A stretch of DNA of 64,000 bases from Glandiceps talaboti (GCF_964340395.1 NC_135556.1:15080910-15144909), one strand, 5' to 3'; shown: positions 40,401 through 49,642, numbered from the stretch's first letter. Numbers and translations are program-made. Notes: generated by a model not told the origin, from the sequence alone.

Positions 40401-43400
40401 GATGTGCACCCACAGCCTTGCCATAAATTCCTTAATAGCAGACTATCTTCAAACAAATAGTTTACCCAGCCTATGAACCTGCACCCAAACCCGCCTACCC
40501 TATCAGCCAACCCTCAACATTACAATATTCCACCTTTATCATGGCATAGTCATATGTGATACAGAGATACAAAGTGATACAACATTTGAAAATAACTTCA
40601 TTTTGTTTCCAACCCAATATTTTTTTTGGAAAGTTGAAAAGTTTATGTCTAATGTGTCCTTGTAAATATATCTGACAACATACAAAATATTACCCTGGTA
40701 GTTTTCTAAGATAGACACAAACGAAAACTATTGTCGCAACATGTTGATGCAACAGTGATAAGCTATTGAATGGATGTTGGTTTAATTAAACTTAAGTCTC
40801 AGTAGAGAGGCATCTCTGAAAACTAGTTTATTTAGAGTTCCGTGAACTTACAGTGCTGTTTTGGGACTTCCAATGTTTATACTATGTTGATCACATGGCG
40901 ATTAGAATCGCAAAACAGAGGAACTGCTATCACCCACTTGTGTAATCTACTACCTTGAGAACAATAGATTTAGTTTGTGTCTATCGTAGTAAACCGAAGG
41001 CCAAATTACCAGTGTCATATTTTGGATGGTTTAATATGATCTTACATATGATTAGTAACTGTACAAGTATCATATTTAACCATATTTAACCCATGTGTGT
41101 GTTTTCATCACCCATCCAGGTATATGTGTGAATGAATATGAAAGCAGTATAAAGAACAGTTGGATTTGGAGTGAATTGAAACAGGTCAGAAATGTGCGAC
41201 CATCATTCCACACTCCACTAGGTGTCTATGGAACTATGGCATACACTGGACTCTTTGTGTACTTGTTACGAGGAAAGGAACCATGGACAATGAAACACAA
41301 ATGTAAGATTTCAACATGTGCTAAGTATTTTATTGAGGTATTAACATTGTAAGAGCCCCTTCATTCCACCAAGGTGTGTAATAAGTTATATTTTGAACTG
41401 TATCGAACCCCTTCATGCACCAAGGTGTGTAATAAGGTATATTTAGTCCCCGCGGACGAAGTCCGGAACGGGGACTTATGGATTGGGTTCCGTCTGTCCG
41501 TCCGTCCGTGCGTCCGTCCGTCCGTCTGTCTGTCCGTCCGTCCGTCCGCAGCCGTTTCTTGGAGATGCCTGTACCGATTTTTTTCAAACTTGGTACAGGG
41601 GCAACATGCTATGGCATACATATGCATGTCAATTTGTTTTATGATACGATCCAATATGGCCACCTAGCAGCCATTTTGTTAGCGAATTTTCCCTGTCTAA
41701 AGCCATAACTCAGACATGCTCACACAGATCTCATTCAGAGTTGGTATTAGGACAGTGTTCTATGGCATATATGTGCATATTCATTGTTGTCATGATACGA
41801 TCCAATATGGCTGCCTGGCAGCCATTTTGTTTGTGAATTTTCATGTCCAAAGCCATAACTTAGACATGCTTGAACAGATCTCATTCAAAGTTGGTATTAG
41901 GACAGTGTGCTATGACATACATGTGCATATCCATTTTCATTGTGATACGATCCAATATGGCTGCCTGGCAGCCATTTTGTTTGCAAATTTTCCATGTCCA
42001 AAGCCATAACTCAGACATGCTTGAACAGATCTCATTCAAAGTTGGTATTAGGACAGTGTTCTATGACATACATGTGCATATCCATTTTCATTGTGATACG
42101 ATCCAATATGGCTGCCTGGCAGCCATTTTGTTTGCAAATTTTCCATGTCCAAAGCCATAACTCAGACATGCTTGAACAGATCTCATTCGAAGTTGGTATT
42201 AGGACAGTGTTCTATGACATACATTTGCATATCCATTTTCGTCATGATACGATCCAATATGGCTGCCTGGCAGCCATTGTTTTGTGAATTTTCCATGTCC
42301 AAAGCCATAACTCAGACATGCTTGAACAGATCTCATTCAGAGTTGGTATTAGGACAGTGTTCTATGACATACATTTGCATATCCATTTTCATATTGATAT
42401 GATCCCCCATACCCGACCAATCCTTTATTGCTGTAGGCATGTTCCATGTTGACAAGCAGACACAACATATCTAAGTCTGTTTGATTTAGGTTCACAAGTG
42501 TTGTTGCGTGATCAGAGTAGTGCTAATTCCTTAAAACCCAATCATAGCGGGGACTATGTCATTCTCAATGGCTTGTTTGATCTGTACCGAGCTCCTTCAA
42601 TTCACCAAGGTGTGTAATAAGGTATATTTTGAACTGTATCGAACCCCTTCATGCACCAAGGTGTGTAATAAGGGATATTTTGAACTGTACCGAGCCCCTT
42701 CATGTACCAAGGAAACTTAACCTTTTTTGGGGGGAAAGAGGGGTTTTTTTTTTAAAAGTTAGTTAAGGCCTAATAAAAAAATTGTGTGGGTCTGATTACA
42801 CTTAATTTTAGAATAGGTATATTATGCTCAATTTTAGAAGGTAGATTTTTTTTTCTGTATGTGCGTGTCTAGTTCAGGTAGTTATGTTTTCCATTGTTTT
42901 CCATAATGTCTGTGTTATTGGATTCTTCTCATCAGATGTACAGCCATTACAGATTGGAAGAACAGTTTTATATTGTCTTTTCAAGTTGATGTCAGTTTCC
43001 GCATCGACCATTTCTTGCGAGACTTCACAATGTTCACAATTTTATTATTTTTTTCTTGAATACGTAAAAAAGGATTTAGGGTCGGCATGCAAAACTAATT
43101 GGGGTAGGGTAACTGGAACCACACAATTTTTTTTTACGCCTAACTACACATACAAGACATGCTTTTTACAATTTACCAATGACAATTGTAAAAGGTCTCA
43201 TTTACATGACAATATATACCAGTAATGTTATTTGCTACTCAGTAGCATTGTATATTTGTGTCCCAGACCCCCAAATAAATGTTTGGTTTGTTGTACCATA
43301 CTGTTACATGGATTTTAAAAGCATTGTCATGTACAGTGTAGAGTGCAAGCAAATAGTGATGAATTCAAGGAATGCTTCCAACGTTAACTTGAAAAAAAAA

Positions 43401-46400
43401 AATGTATGTATAGTAATAATATGAACTGTTCTAGAAGATGACATGCTGTCATTAACTGTGGTTTCAATACTTTTAAATACCCCAGTATTAGATGGCTGTT
43501 GTAGCAACAACTTGTTATTTACAGTCAGATGTGTTGACTTAATTAATTTAGATGTTTGGTTGTGACATGCAACAACTTGTTGTGGTGGGTGTTACCTTTG
43601 AGATAAGGTAAGCTAGAAATCTGTAAAGTGTAACCTTGATGTGTCAACAAACATGATGTTGATCTGTAAAGATTATTGCAGCCCAGCATAGCAGACACTA
43701 GTCTAATGTTGATCTGTAGAGACTATTAGATAGTAGCCCAAGGTAGCAGACACTAGTCTAATGTTGATCTGTAGATACTATTAGATAGTATCGCAAGGTA
43801 GCAGACACTAGTCTAATGTTGATCTGTAAAGATTATTGCAGCCCAGCATAGCAGACACATCTAATGTTGATCTGTAGAGACTATTGGGGTGACCCTTTGT
43901 TTTTCTGTTGCTCATTATCCGACCGACCCCAAAAAATAAAAAAATATTTTTATTTTCACCCGTCCTTAATATTTTGTGGAACGGCGCCCTCTCTGGCATG
44001 ATTAAGCAAGTATCTGGATTGTCTATGTCATCAAAGTCATGGTGACGATGACAACCCTTGTTCACAAACAGAGCATTTCTTTCATGATAGAAGTTATTCA
44101 GGTAGGAGATGAGAACATGCCAATTGTGTAGAAAAACTGGGACAGGGCTTGTTACCAGGAATCCAATAAAAAGAAGATAGAGAGGAGGAAAAGGAGAGAC
44201 AGAGAAACATGGAGAAGATGATTTTTTCTTCTTTTTTTTCAATCTACTGACCCATAGTTGCCATGAAAAAGTAATGAGAAACATTTTTTTTTAAAAATAG
44301 GGTCACTCTTAGATAGTAGCCCAAGGTAGCAGACACTAGTCTAATGTTGAACTGTATGGACTATTGCAGTCCAGGATAGCAGACACCAGTCTAATGTTGA
44401 TCTGTATAGACTATTAGATAGTAGCCCAAGGTAGCAGACACTAGTCTAATGTGGATCTGTATAGACTATTGCAGCCCAGGATAGCAGACACTAGTCTAAT
44501 GTTGATCTGTAAAGACTATTGCAGCCCAGGATAGCAGACACCAGTCTAATGTTGATCTGTATAGACTATTAGATAGTAGCCCAAGGTAGCAGACACCAGT
44601 CTAATGTTGATCTGTATAGACTATTAGATAGTAGCCCAAGGTAGCAGACACTAGTCTAATGTGGATCTGTATAGACTATTAGATAGTAGCCCAAGGTAGC
44701 AGACACCAGTCTAATGTTGATCTGTATAGACTATTAGATAGTAGCCCAAGGTAGCAGACACCAGTCTAATGTTGATCTGTATAGACTATTAGATAGGAGC
44801 CCAAGGTAGCAGACACTAGTCTAATGTGGATCTGTAAAGACTATTGCAGCCCAGGATAGCAGACACTAGTCTAATGTTGATCTGTAAAGACTATTGCAGC
44901 CCATGATAGCAGACACTAGTCTAATGTTGATCTGTAGAGACTATTAGATAGGAGCCCAAGGTAGCAGACACTAGTCTAATGTTGATCTGTAAAGACTATT
45001 GCAGCCCAGGATAGCAGACACCAGTCTAATGTTGATCTGTAAAGACTATTGCAGCCCATGATAGCAGACACTAGTCTAATGTTGATCTGTAGAGACTATT
45101 AGATAGGAGCCCAAGGTAGCAGACACTAGTCTAATGTTGATCTGTAAAGACTATTGCAGCCCTGGATAGCAGACACTAGTCTAATGTAATCTTTTCATCA
45201 AACCAAATCAAATTACTGTTAAAATCCAACAAGGTGTAATATGTTTACTCTGGTTACAATGCCTTGTTGTCAGACTTTTGAAGACTGAGTGGTAAACTCA
45301 CTGTTTCTAATTGATTAGAATCTTCAATTACTTAATGAGTAATTACCTCTATAGCAATTGAGTACTACCTAACTTGGCAAACATGTAACTTTCTGTTCTA
45401 CATCAAGTGCATTCCTGTGGGTAAGAATGTACAACTGTGAACCTAATAGATGTGCATTTGTATTCAAGTTAGGGAGTCAGGAGTAGGGATAGGAATATGG
45501 TTAGACTCCCTAGTATACGTACGGTAACCATGGTATGTATCATTGACAAGAATGTAGAACAATGGACTGATTGTACAATAGATACACATTTGTATTCAAG
45601 CTAGGGAGTTACAGTTGGTTCAGCAATAGGGTGAGACTCCCTAAAATAATCCTGATTTGTGGTGATTTCGATGTAGCCCGGAGAATTGGCTATCTCAGAC
45701 ACAAAAAATAGCCAAATAGTCTCTGGGCTACCTTCAATCAGTTGACCATGTGTCCCCAGGGATTCCTGTATAGCATAATGGAGGAATAGCGATGTTTTTC
45801 GCATTCAATAAAACCCGCAGATGTGTGTTTGTACAGTGGAAACTGTAAGTTACAATGGAATGGTTCTGTTTGTACAAGAGGTCTGGTTAGTTTAGGGGTG
45901 TGTTTGATTTTAATAGTCAAATAAAATGTATAACGAACAAATAACAAATTGTCCAAATGTATTCCCTTAGTTTCAAAGGTAAATAAAAGAAGGAATTCTT
46001 ATAAAAGTAGTGGTAGTATATAGTGACAAGAGACCTTTTATTAAGTCAAATTTAACCATACCCAGTACACATTCTGGTACAACACTGGCAAGTTAAAGAG
46101 AACAGATACCGTGTGAATTCACTATGTTTAAGAAAAACTTGGATGTGAAAAGAGAGAAAATGCACTGTTTCATTCACTTTCACTTATCAGCACGGAGATG
46201 GCATGGATCGATCAGAACCTATGTGGAAGTGACATATAGGCCTTGTTAAGCTACTTCTGTTAAAATATGCTGTTGACTGTTTCTATTAGAGTAATTGTGT
46301 TAATATAGTTATCCAGGTAGGCCTGGAATGGAGTGGGGGTGGGGGGTACTCCCAATACTTTCATAGGGGGGTGTGCAACCCAAGTTGAAAACATCTACCC

Positions 46401-47764
46401 ATGTATAAGCCAACAAATAGACCCATTGTTAGGGAGTTCCAGTCACAAATACATCCATAGTTAAGGACTAGTATGGCATCCCCCGGGTTGCATTGCATCA
46501 AGTATATCACGGATTGTTGTGAGAGAAAAATCTTGAGGAAAATCTTCCAGTCATTTACCTTTATTCTGTTGGTGTGAAGATTTTTCTAAAGCATGGGGAG
46601 GTTCGCTATCTTATCAACCCCATGACAAGGAAATTTTCAGATGAAAAATTTACCCATGTTTAGGGATTACTTCATGAAAAGGTGACCCATTTGAGCGGCA
46701 CATACCCATACACCTTTCTATGGGAGTAAATCCCCCCCCCCTCCCTCCCAGGGGTACGTCATCCTCAGCCACTGATGTCAGACCTGGATAGATCTCATGT
46801 TGGGTGCAAACACACACAGTAAAAATAAGAAATATCAGCTTCTGGATTGTTCTTGGTGGTCTTATCTTCCCAATGAGTGTCAACTACTATTTAGATGTTT
46901 TTTGTGTTAACAATACTTTGTGGTATTAGTATAACACAAGTTGAATTCATTCTGTACTGACAGTTTGATTTATCCATCATTTGTTGGCAGGTATTGATGC
47001 AGAATCTTTGAAACCAGCAGCTGAATGCAAACCAATAGAATATCCCAAACCAGACAACGAGATCAGTTTTGATCTATTGAGTTCTGTCGCTCTCAGTGGT
47101 ACAAACCATGAACATGACCAACCAGCACATCTTACACTAAGAGATGACAGTGTACCTGTCAATAGAAACCTAGCCATCTATGATGGTCCAGAACAAAGGT
47201 TTTGTCCAGCAGGTGAGTGCTTGTAATATACAGCTTTAAAAAAAAGTGGAACTATGCTGAAGTGGATTTTATCTTATGCCTAGGGGAACCAGAAAAGTCA
47301 TTTTTACCAATCCTGTGACCTCGCTTAAGTAGATTAATGAAAATTAACAAATCTGGCTGAGAAGAGCTGTGCTGTACACCATTCTGGGAATTAAACAAAA
47401 GGAGGTCTACAGGTTCTGAAACAGTGCCCACACAAGATTGAGGCCAATTGTGAGAATGAAAAGGAGCACCTAACATTGCTAATTTCCCACAATGCTTTGT
47501 TCCAGTGTACAGCAGGCTTCTGTTCAGGCTTACCAAGCTTACATGCATACACCAATTACATGCATTATATTTCTTTTTATCTCTTGCTTTCTCTCTGTAG
47601 GTGTCTATGAATACGTGCCCGTGGAAACTGGAGATGGACAAAGACTTCAAATTAACGCCCAAAATTGTGTCCACTGCAAAACCTGTGACATCAAAGATCC
47701 TAGTCAGAACATTAACTGGGTTGTACCTGAAGCTGGTGGTGGACCAGCTTACAGTGGGATGTAG
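29066..47764 (+). CDS. ETFDH: Electron transfer flavoprotein-ubiquinone oxidoreductase, mitochondrial (complete, 13 exons)
   Basis: Inner-membrane enzyme of the mitochondrial matrix side that takes electrons from reduced ETF (fed by acyl-CoA and amino-acid dehydrogenases) and reduces ubiquinone. Exons: 29066-29099, 30855-30965, 31193-31345, 32159-32317, 35231-35349, 35650-35727, 36734-36880, 37652-37717, 38179-38397, 39359-39527, 41120-41302, 46991-47212, 47601-47764. Joined they give 607 aa (human 617). The first ~35 residues are basic and serine-rich, as in a mitochondrial presequence. The FAD dinucleotide-binding motif GGGPAG is at 65-70. The 4Fe-4S ligands are Cys551, Cys576, Cys579 and Cys582, with the same 25-3-3 spacing as the human protein. 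The C-terminus GGGPAYSGM is close to human. All introns have GT..AG borders and consistent phases. Introns hold many repeats, three of which are copies of the gene's own exon ends. Confidence 0.98.
30551..30668. mobile_element. Palindromic element with (ACC)n core (ETFDH intron 1)
   Basis: CATAGACCACCCCCACCC at the left is mirrored by GGGTGGAGGGTCTATG at the right. Between them lies (CCA/ACC)n of about 70 bp. The ends match the palindromes at 19304 and 25241. Confidence 0.7.
30855..30965 (+). CDS. ETFDH: ETFDH exon 2
   Basis: [16 protein letters not shown] completes the presequence; [19 protein letters not shown] matches the start of the mature protein. Flanked by TTATAG and G|GTAATG. Confidence 0.93.
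31193..31345 (+). CDS. ETFDH: ETFDH exon 3 (FAD-binding motif)
   Basis: Contains [20 protein letters not shown] and the strand-end acidic residue in CLVEKA. Flanked by CTGTAG and G|GTAAGA. Confidence 0.97.
31396..31488. repeat. (TTTA)n/(TTCA)n microsatellite (ETFDH intron 3)
   Basis: About 90 bp of tetranucleotide units with an internal TTCA stretch. Confidence 0.93.
32159..32317 (+). CDS. ETFDH: ETFDH exon 4
   Basis: [20 protein letters not shown] then [13 protein letters not shown] and [10 protein letters not shown], all conserved. Flanked by TATGTAG and G|GTATTA. Confidence 0.96.
32340..33000. repeat. ~130-bp degenerate tandem repeat right after ETFDH exon 4
   Basis: Blocks such as TAGTTAC..ACAGTGG, CATGTC.AG.C.AGAAGT, ATTTGGTTATTGTG and TTAGAAAATGA recur at about 130-bp steps through roughly four copies. 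The last copy is interrupted by a 112-bp TIR element. Confidence 0.75.
32853..32964. mobile_element. 112-bp TIR element with perfect 9-bp target duplication, copy 2
   Basis: Ends TAGTCTGTAA and TTACAGTCTA as in the copy at 20679; the core shares GTACGCCGTGACGGGGC-like and GTCACGGTGTATC blocks. AGAAAATAG is duplicated at 32844-32852 and 32965-32973. Confidence 0.9.
33634..34057. mobile_element. TIR element with internal G-runs (ETFDH intron 4)
   Basis: GATCAATAGTTCAATGTAGG(ATAAAA) at 33643 is exactly mirrored by the sequence ending near 34049. Two G-runs (33686-33708 and 18 G at 33978-33995) lie inside. No coding capacity. Confidence 0.82.
35231..35349 (+). CDS. ETFDH: ETFDH exon 5
   Basis: [20 protein letters not shown], then [19 protein letters not shown]. 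Flanked by CCCATAG and GTACGT; ends in phase 0. Confidence 0.96.
35362..35575. mobile_element. Half copy (copy C) of the TTAA palindromic MITE (ETFDH intron 5)
   Basis: Shares GTGAAAAGTTTGTTATTGTA, ATTTATTGA..TACAAACA.AGACTTGG, TATGTTGTTTCA and TCCATATGG.. with copies at 14925 and 48744. The left arm is missing or decayed. Confidence 0.7.
35650..35727 (+). CDS. ETFDH: ETFDH exon 6
   Basis: 26 codons, [20 protein letters not shown] then KDGSPK. Phase 0 at both ends. Confidence 0.95.
36095..36630. mobile_element. Foldback element with ~60-bp arms (ETFDH intron 6)
   Basis: AATAATGTACGTCCTCC..CCATAATGG and the GAAAGCAAACTTTG block at 36487 are inverted after a GGCGAGGCGACAGCCGCGCC centre, ending GGGCGTACATTATT at 36627. 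An outer pair, CCAATTCCAGTGAATTT near 36095 and AAATTCACTGGAATTGG near 36455, may be part of a larger element. Confidence 0.75.
36734..36880 (+). CDS. ETFDH: ETFDH exon 7
   Basis: 49 codons including [20 protein letters not shown] and [10 protein letters not shown]. Phase 0 at both ends; donor GTAAGA. Confidence 0.96.
37652..37717 (+). CDS. ETFDH: ETFDH exon 8
   Basis: 22 codons, [20 protein letters not shown] then PL. Phase 0 at both ends; donor GTAAGT. Confidence 0.95.
38179..38397 (+). CDS. ETFDH: ETFDH exon 9
   Basis: 73 codons, including [27 protein letters not shown] and [19 protein letters not shown]. Donor CAG|GTGAGG. Its last ~55 nt and the start of the intron are repeated just downstream. 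Confidence 0.97.
38336..38735 (+). repeat. Tandem copies of the exon-9 3' end and donor region
   Basis: The unit ends GAGGTTTTCAG; ends fall at 38397 (true exon), 38504, 38618 and 38727, so the period is about 107-114 bp. Each copy also repeats the exon's GAGAAT..CATAC block and the intron's CCCAT.TTGTAG.TCCACACTT block. Copy 2 keeps a GT after CAG; copies 3 and 4 read AT and AG. Because the unit straddles the exon-intron border, the ancestral duplication copied the working splice donor. Confidence 0.85.
39359..39527 (+). CDS. ETFDH: ETFDH exon 10
   Basis: [40 protein letters not shown] and [16 protein letters not shown]. Donor CAAG|GTAGGA. Its last ~15 nt with the donor seed the repeat that follows. 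Confidence 0.97.
39511..40015 (+). repeat. ~41-bp minisatellite made of the exon-10 donor junction
   Basis: After the true junction (ATCTGAAACGCAAG|GTAGGAAACTTATG) come 12 tandem units, roughly GAATCTGATAACAGAAACACAAG plus GTAGGAAAATTATGGG. Eleven of the 12 keep GT at the donor position and eight keep the exact GTAGGA of the real site. One has GC. Unit length varies from about 37 to 44 bp. Confidence 0.92.
40691..41014. mobile_element. TIR element, uninterrupted copy 2 (ETFDH intron 10)
   Basis: TAAGATAGACACAAAC..AAAACTATTGT at the left is mirrored by ACAATAGATTTAGTTTGTGT..CTATCGTAGTAAACC. The interior follows the copy at 26764-27040 closely (for example ATTGAATGGATGTTGGTTTA). Confidence 0.85.
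41120..41302 (+). CDS. ETFDH: ETFDH exon 11
   Basis: [20 protein letters not shown], then [20 protein letters not shown] and a [13 protein letters not shown] end. Flanked by CATCCAG and T|GTAAGA. Confidence 0.96.
41349..42720. repeat. 50-bp tandem repeat hosting a larger insertion (ETFDH intron 11)
   Basis: Units containing CCCCTTCATGCACCAAGG and TGTGTAATAAGGTATATTTTG occur before 41444 (about two copies) and after 42583 (about three copies). They form one array split by the element at 41445. Confidence 0.85.
41445..42555 (+). mobile_element. Hairpin + (GTCC)n + 150-bp tandem-core element (non-autonomous)
   Basis: Starts AGTCCCCGC, forms a short hairpin with CGGGGACT at 41472, then (GTCC)n, then GGAGATGCCTGTACCGATTT and CAAACTTGGTACAGG. 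Next come five full or near-full copies of a ~150-bp unit (GATACGATCCAATATGGCTG at 41643, 41794, 41944, 42095 and 42246) and a partial at 42396. It ends near GCGGGGACT, the complement of its start. This resembles tandem-core non-autonomous elements of marine invertebrates such as oyster pearl elements; the exact class is inferred. The right border could extend to about 42582. Confidence 0.82.
42761..43145. mobile_element. TIR element, copy 1 (ETFDH intron 11)
   Basis: AGTTAAGGCCTAATAAAAAA plus ATTGTGTGG at the left mirrors CCACACAATTTTTTTTTACG plus CCTAACT at the right. A diverged copy in the opposite orientation lies at 52011-52330. Confidence 0.75.
43645..45185. repeat. Minisatellite of alternating 50- and 55-bp units (ETFDH intron 11)
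   Basis: About 21 units share AGACACTAGTCTAATGTTGA then TCTGTA.AGACTATT. The 55-bp form continues AGATAGTAGCCCAAGGTAGC and the 50-bp form GCAGCCCAGGATAGC. The two forms are mixed in short blocks. A TIR element interrupts the array at 43886-44308. Confidence 0.93.
43886..44308. mobile_element. TIR element inserted in the minisatellite
   Basis: GGGGTGACCCT..TTTTTCTGTTGCTCATTA at the left mirrors TAATGAGAAACATTTTTTTT and AATAGGGTCACTC at the right. Minisatellite sequence abuts both sides, so the insertion is younger than the array. Confidence 0.78.
45425..45645. repeat. ~133-bp tandem duplication (ETFDH intron 11)
   Basis: AAGAATGTA.AAC, ATAGAT...GCATTTGTATTCAAG and TAGGGAGT..GACTCCCTA occur twice in order. 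Confidence 0.75.
46098..46320. repeat. Second copy of the dispersed repeat seen at 20640
   Basis: Same block order as at 20640-21070 but without the 85-bp insertion; AACTTGGAT appears once here, at the site corresponding to the insertion point. Confidence 0.65.
46991..47212 (+). CDS. ETFDH: ETFDH exon 12 (first 4Fe-4S cysteine)
   Basis: [40 protein letters not shown] and [12 protein letters not shown] with Cys551. Flanked by TGGCAG and G|GTGAGT. Confidence 0.97.
47601..47764 (+). CDS. ETFDH: ETFDH exon 13 (4Fe-4S cluster, stop)
   Basis: [20 protein letters not shown] with Cys576, 579 and 582, then [18 protein letters not shown] and TAG at 47762. The acceptor CTCTCTGTAG follows a strong pyrimidine tract. 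Confidence 0.98.
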
Positions 47765-47975
47765 TGCTACTTCATTCTGTGACTGACTGATCTCTCTCTC
47801 TCTCTCTCTCTCTCTCTGGACCATCATACAATGGGATATAGTACTACCTCATTCTGTGACTGCTCTTTTTTTGACCATCATACAATGGGACACTGTGCTT
47901 CCTTGTTCTGTGACTGCCCAGTTTTTGGACCATCATACAATGGGATGTAGTAATACCTCCTACAGTGAATTCGTA
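47740..47975 (+). repeat. Tandem copies of the ETFDH stop-codon region
   Basis: The coding end GGACCAGCTTACAGTGGGAT plus GTAG and the UTR block TTCATTCTGTGACTG recur at about 47818, 47873 and 47927 as (G)GACCATCATACAATGGGA units. A (CT) run separates the first two. Copies 2 and 4 still carry TAG at the stop position; copy 3 does not. Confidence 0.88.
47791..47817. repeat. (CT) microsatellite in ETFDH 3' UTR
   Basis: A run of about 27 bp between the true stop region and its first tandem copy. Confidence 0.95.
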
Positions 47976-48283
47976 GTTTTGAATAATATTGTACAGTCAA
48001 TGAACATTCTTCAATTCAAGCAAATCCTTTGGTGAATACAAATTTGTCACTTTTTTTTGGAAGAGGAAAGACATGGAGATTTAGGTGGACTCTATAAATA
48101 ACAGTTTTCTGGTTCTGTGGATTACTTGTCATACATGGAATGAGTGTGACTATCATTATCAGCATAATGGTGTTATTTGCACGACCTATATGTACTTCTA
48201 AATCAAAGAATTCCTTTTTGTAAAGAAACCCCCCTAAAAATTGGTGAATTGTATTATTTTACCATCAGGTAATTTGAAAAGAA

Positions 48284-48334
48284 ATTAAAGACTAAAGACC
48301 GTTTGTCAGTTATTTTAATTATTGGGTGAATAAA
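48284..48334 (+). terminator. Candidate polyadenylation signals for ETFDH
   Basis: ATTAAA at 48284-48289 and AATAAA at 48329-48334, 520-570 nt after the stop. They are the first good hexamers in the UTR. Confidence 0.4.
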
Positions 48335-48743
48335 TAGTGATGAGGTTCATATCATTTCATGATTTCACTTCAAATCAAATCACTTGTATTATATCATACT
48401 CAAGCCAAGTTATTGTCTTTGAACAGAAAATATGGATTTTATACCCTGGTTGTAGTACGGTCACGACAACCTGTATTTACATCACTGGTTTTGTGGTGCT
48501 CGAAATATGAGTCCAAACTTTCCATATCACCATTATTTTTCCCGATTTTTCATCAATTATGCTTGAGGAGGTATAACCATAATATTCACCAATATTTTAC
48601 TTCATTCAGCTGGATAATTGATTTAGCCAAAATTGGACAAATGATCGCCCCAAAATAAGAAAGCTATGTTTTCATGAATTAAGTTCAGTGTCCAACCATT
48701 TACATATTCTCCATAATGGTAAGTAAATATGTGCACCTTTGTA

Positions 48744-49416
48744 TTAAAGTGGCCATATGGATGACTAATGGGTATTTATTTTGGATTTTTTTATTCATCA
48801 AACCACTCTACTATGATTTCCTACTTGAAAACAGAATGAGAAACAACATATACCAAGTCTGTGTTTATTATTACATGTAAATAAATTGCAAAAAAAGAGA
48901 GAAAGTGAAAAGTTTGTTATTGTAGATACAATAACAAACTTACACATTTTTAGCACAACTGAACTGATACGGTTCAGTAGTGCTATATAGGCATGACAAA
49001 GTGTCTGTCTGTCTGTCTGTATGTATGTGTGTGTGTATGTATGTATGTATGTATGTATGTATGTATGTGTGTATGTGTGTATGTACGTATGTATGTATGT
49101 ATGTATGTATGTATGTATGTATGTATGTATGTATGTGTGTATGTGTGTATGTGTGTCTGTGTGTGGACAACTTAAACTCAAAAACCGCTGGACCAATTGA
49201 CTTTGTATTTGGTAGGGACGTTAATTGAGGTGCCTAATTAGAAAATGTTCAAAGCAAAATGATCGCATCACAGGTGTGCGATGTGGGTCAAAAAATGTCA
49301 TTTTTAATTTTTGGCAATTTATTGAGTTTTATACAAACACGGACTTGGTATATGTTGTTTTGGAAGTTTTAATATTCACAATTGAAATGCTCATGCTCCC
49401 ATATGAGTCTTTTTAG
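48744..49416. mobile_element. Copy B of the TTAA palindromic MITE, with a nested insertion
   Basis: Left end TTAAAGTGGCCATATGG at 48744. The two arms resemble 14925-15270 but are separated by ~355 bp of foreign DNA at 48955-49310. The right end is decayed (CCCATATGAGTCTTTTTAG). Confidence 0.75.
48955..49310 (+). mobile_element. Hairpin + (GTCT/GTAT)n element nested in the MITE
   Basis: Starts with the hairpin AGCACAACTGAAC..GTTCAGTAGTGCT, then (GTCT)n and (GTAT)n to about 49166. It continues with AACCGCTGGACCAATTGACT and TTGTATTTGGTAGGGACG. The hairpin-microsatellite-conserved-tail order parallels the element at 41445. Confidence 0.65.
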
Positions 49417-49625
49417 ATGGTCACATACCTGTACAGAATGACTATAATGTTTAGCAACAGATGTATGTTGATATTAAAATGAATTTTCTTTGTGGCTATG
49501 TAATACACAAATCATCCCAACTAACAATTAGCTACTGGTACTATATATTACTAAATTTAACATAGGAGGCATTGTATATGTGGTCAGTTTTTTTTGGGCA
49601 GTTTTTGTTGATCATATGACTTAGG

Positions 49626-49642
49626 CCCCCCCCCCCCCCCCC
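49626..49642. repeat. C17 homopolymer
   Basis: Seventeen C in a row; other G/C runs are at 4609-4622, 33978-33995 and 37986-37998. Confidence 0.95.

Noticed and set aside
41374-42402. Series of ~97-residue plus-strand frames with repeated sequences
   Set aside because: They arise from the 150-bp tandem units (a multiple of three) and the GTCC repeat of a non-coding mobile element.
43645-45185. Array resembling a CRISPR (repeats of ~50 bp)
   Set aside because: Units are contiguous without unique spacers and vary internally; it is an intronic minisatellite in animal DNA.
47252-47827. 191-residue minus-strand frame
   Set aside because: It is antisense to ETFDH exon 13 and its flanks; the plus strand encodes the conserved iron-sulfur domain.
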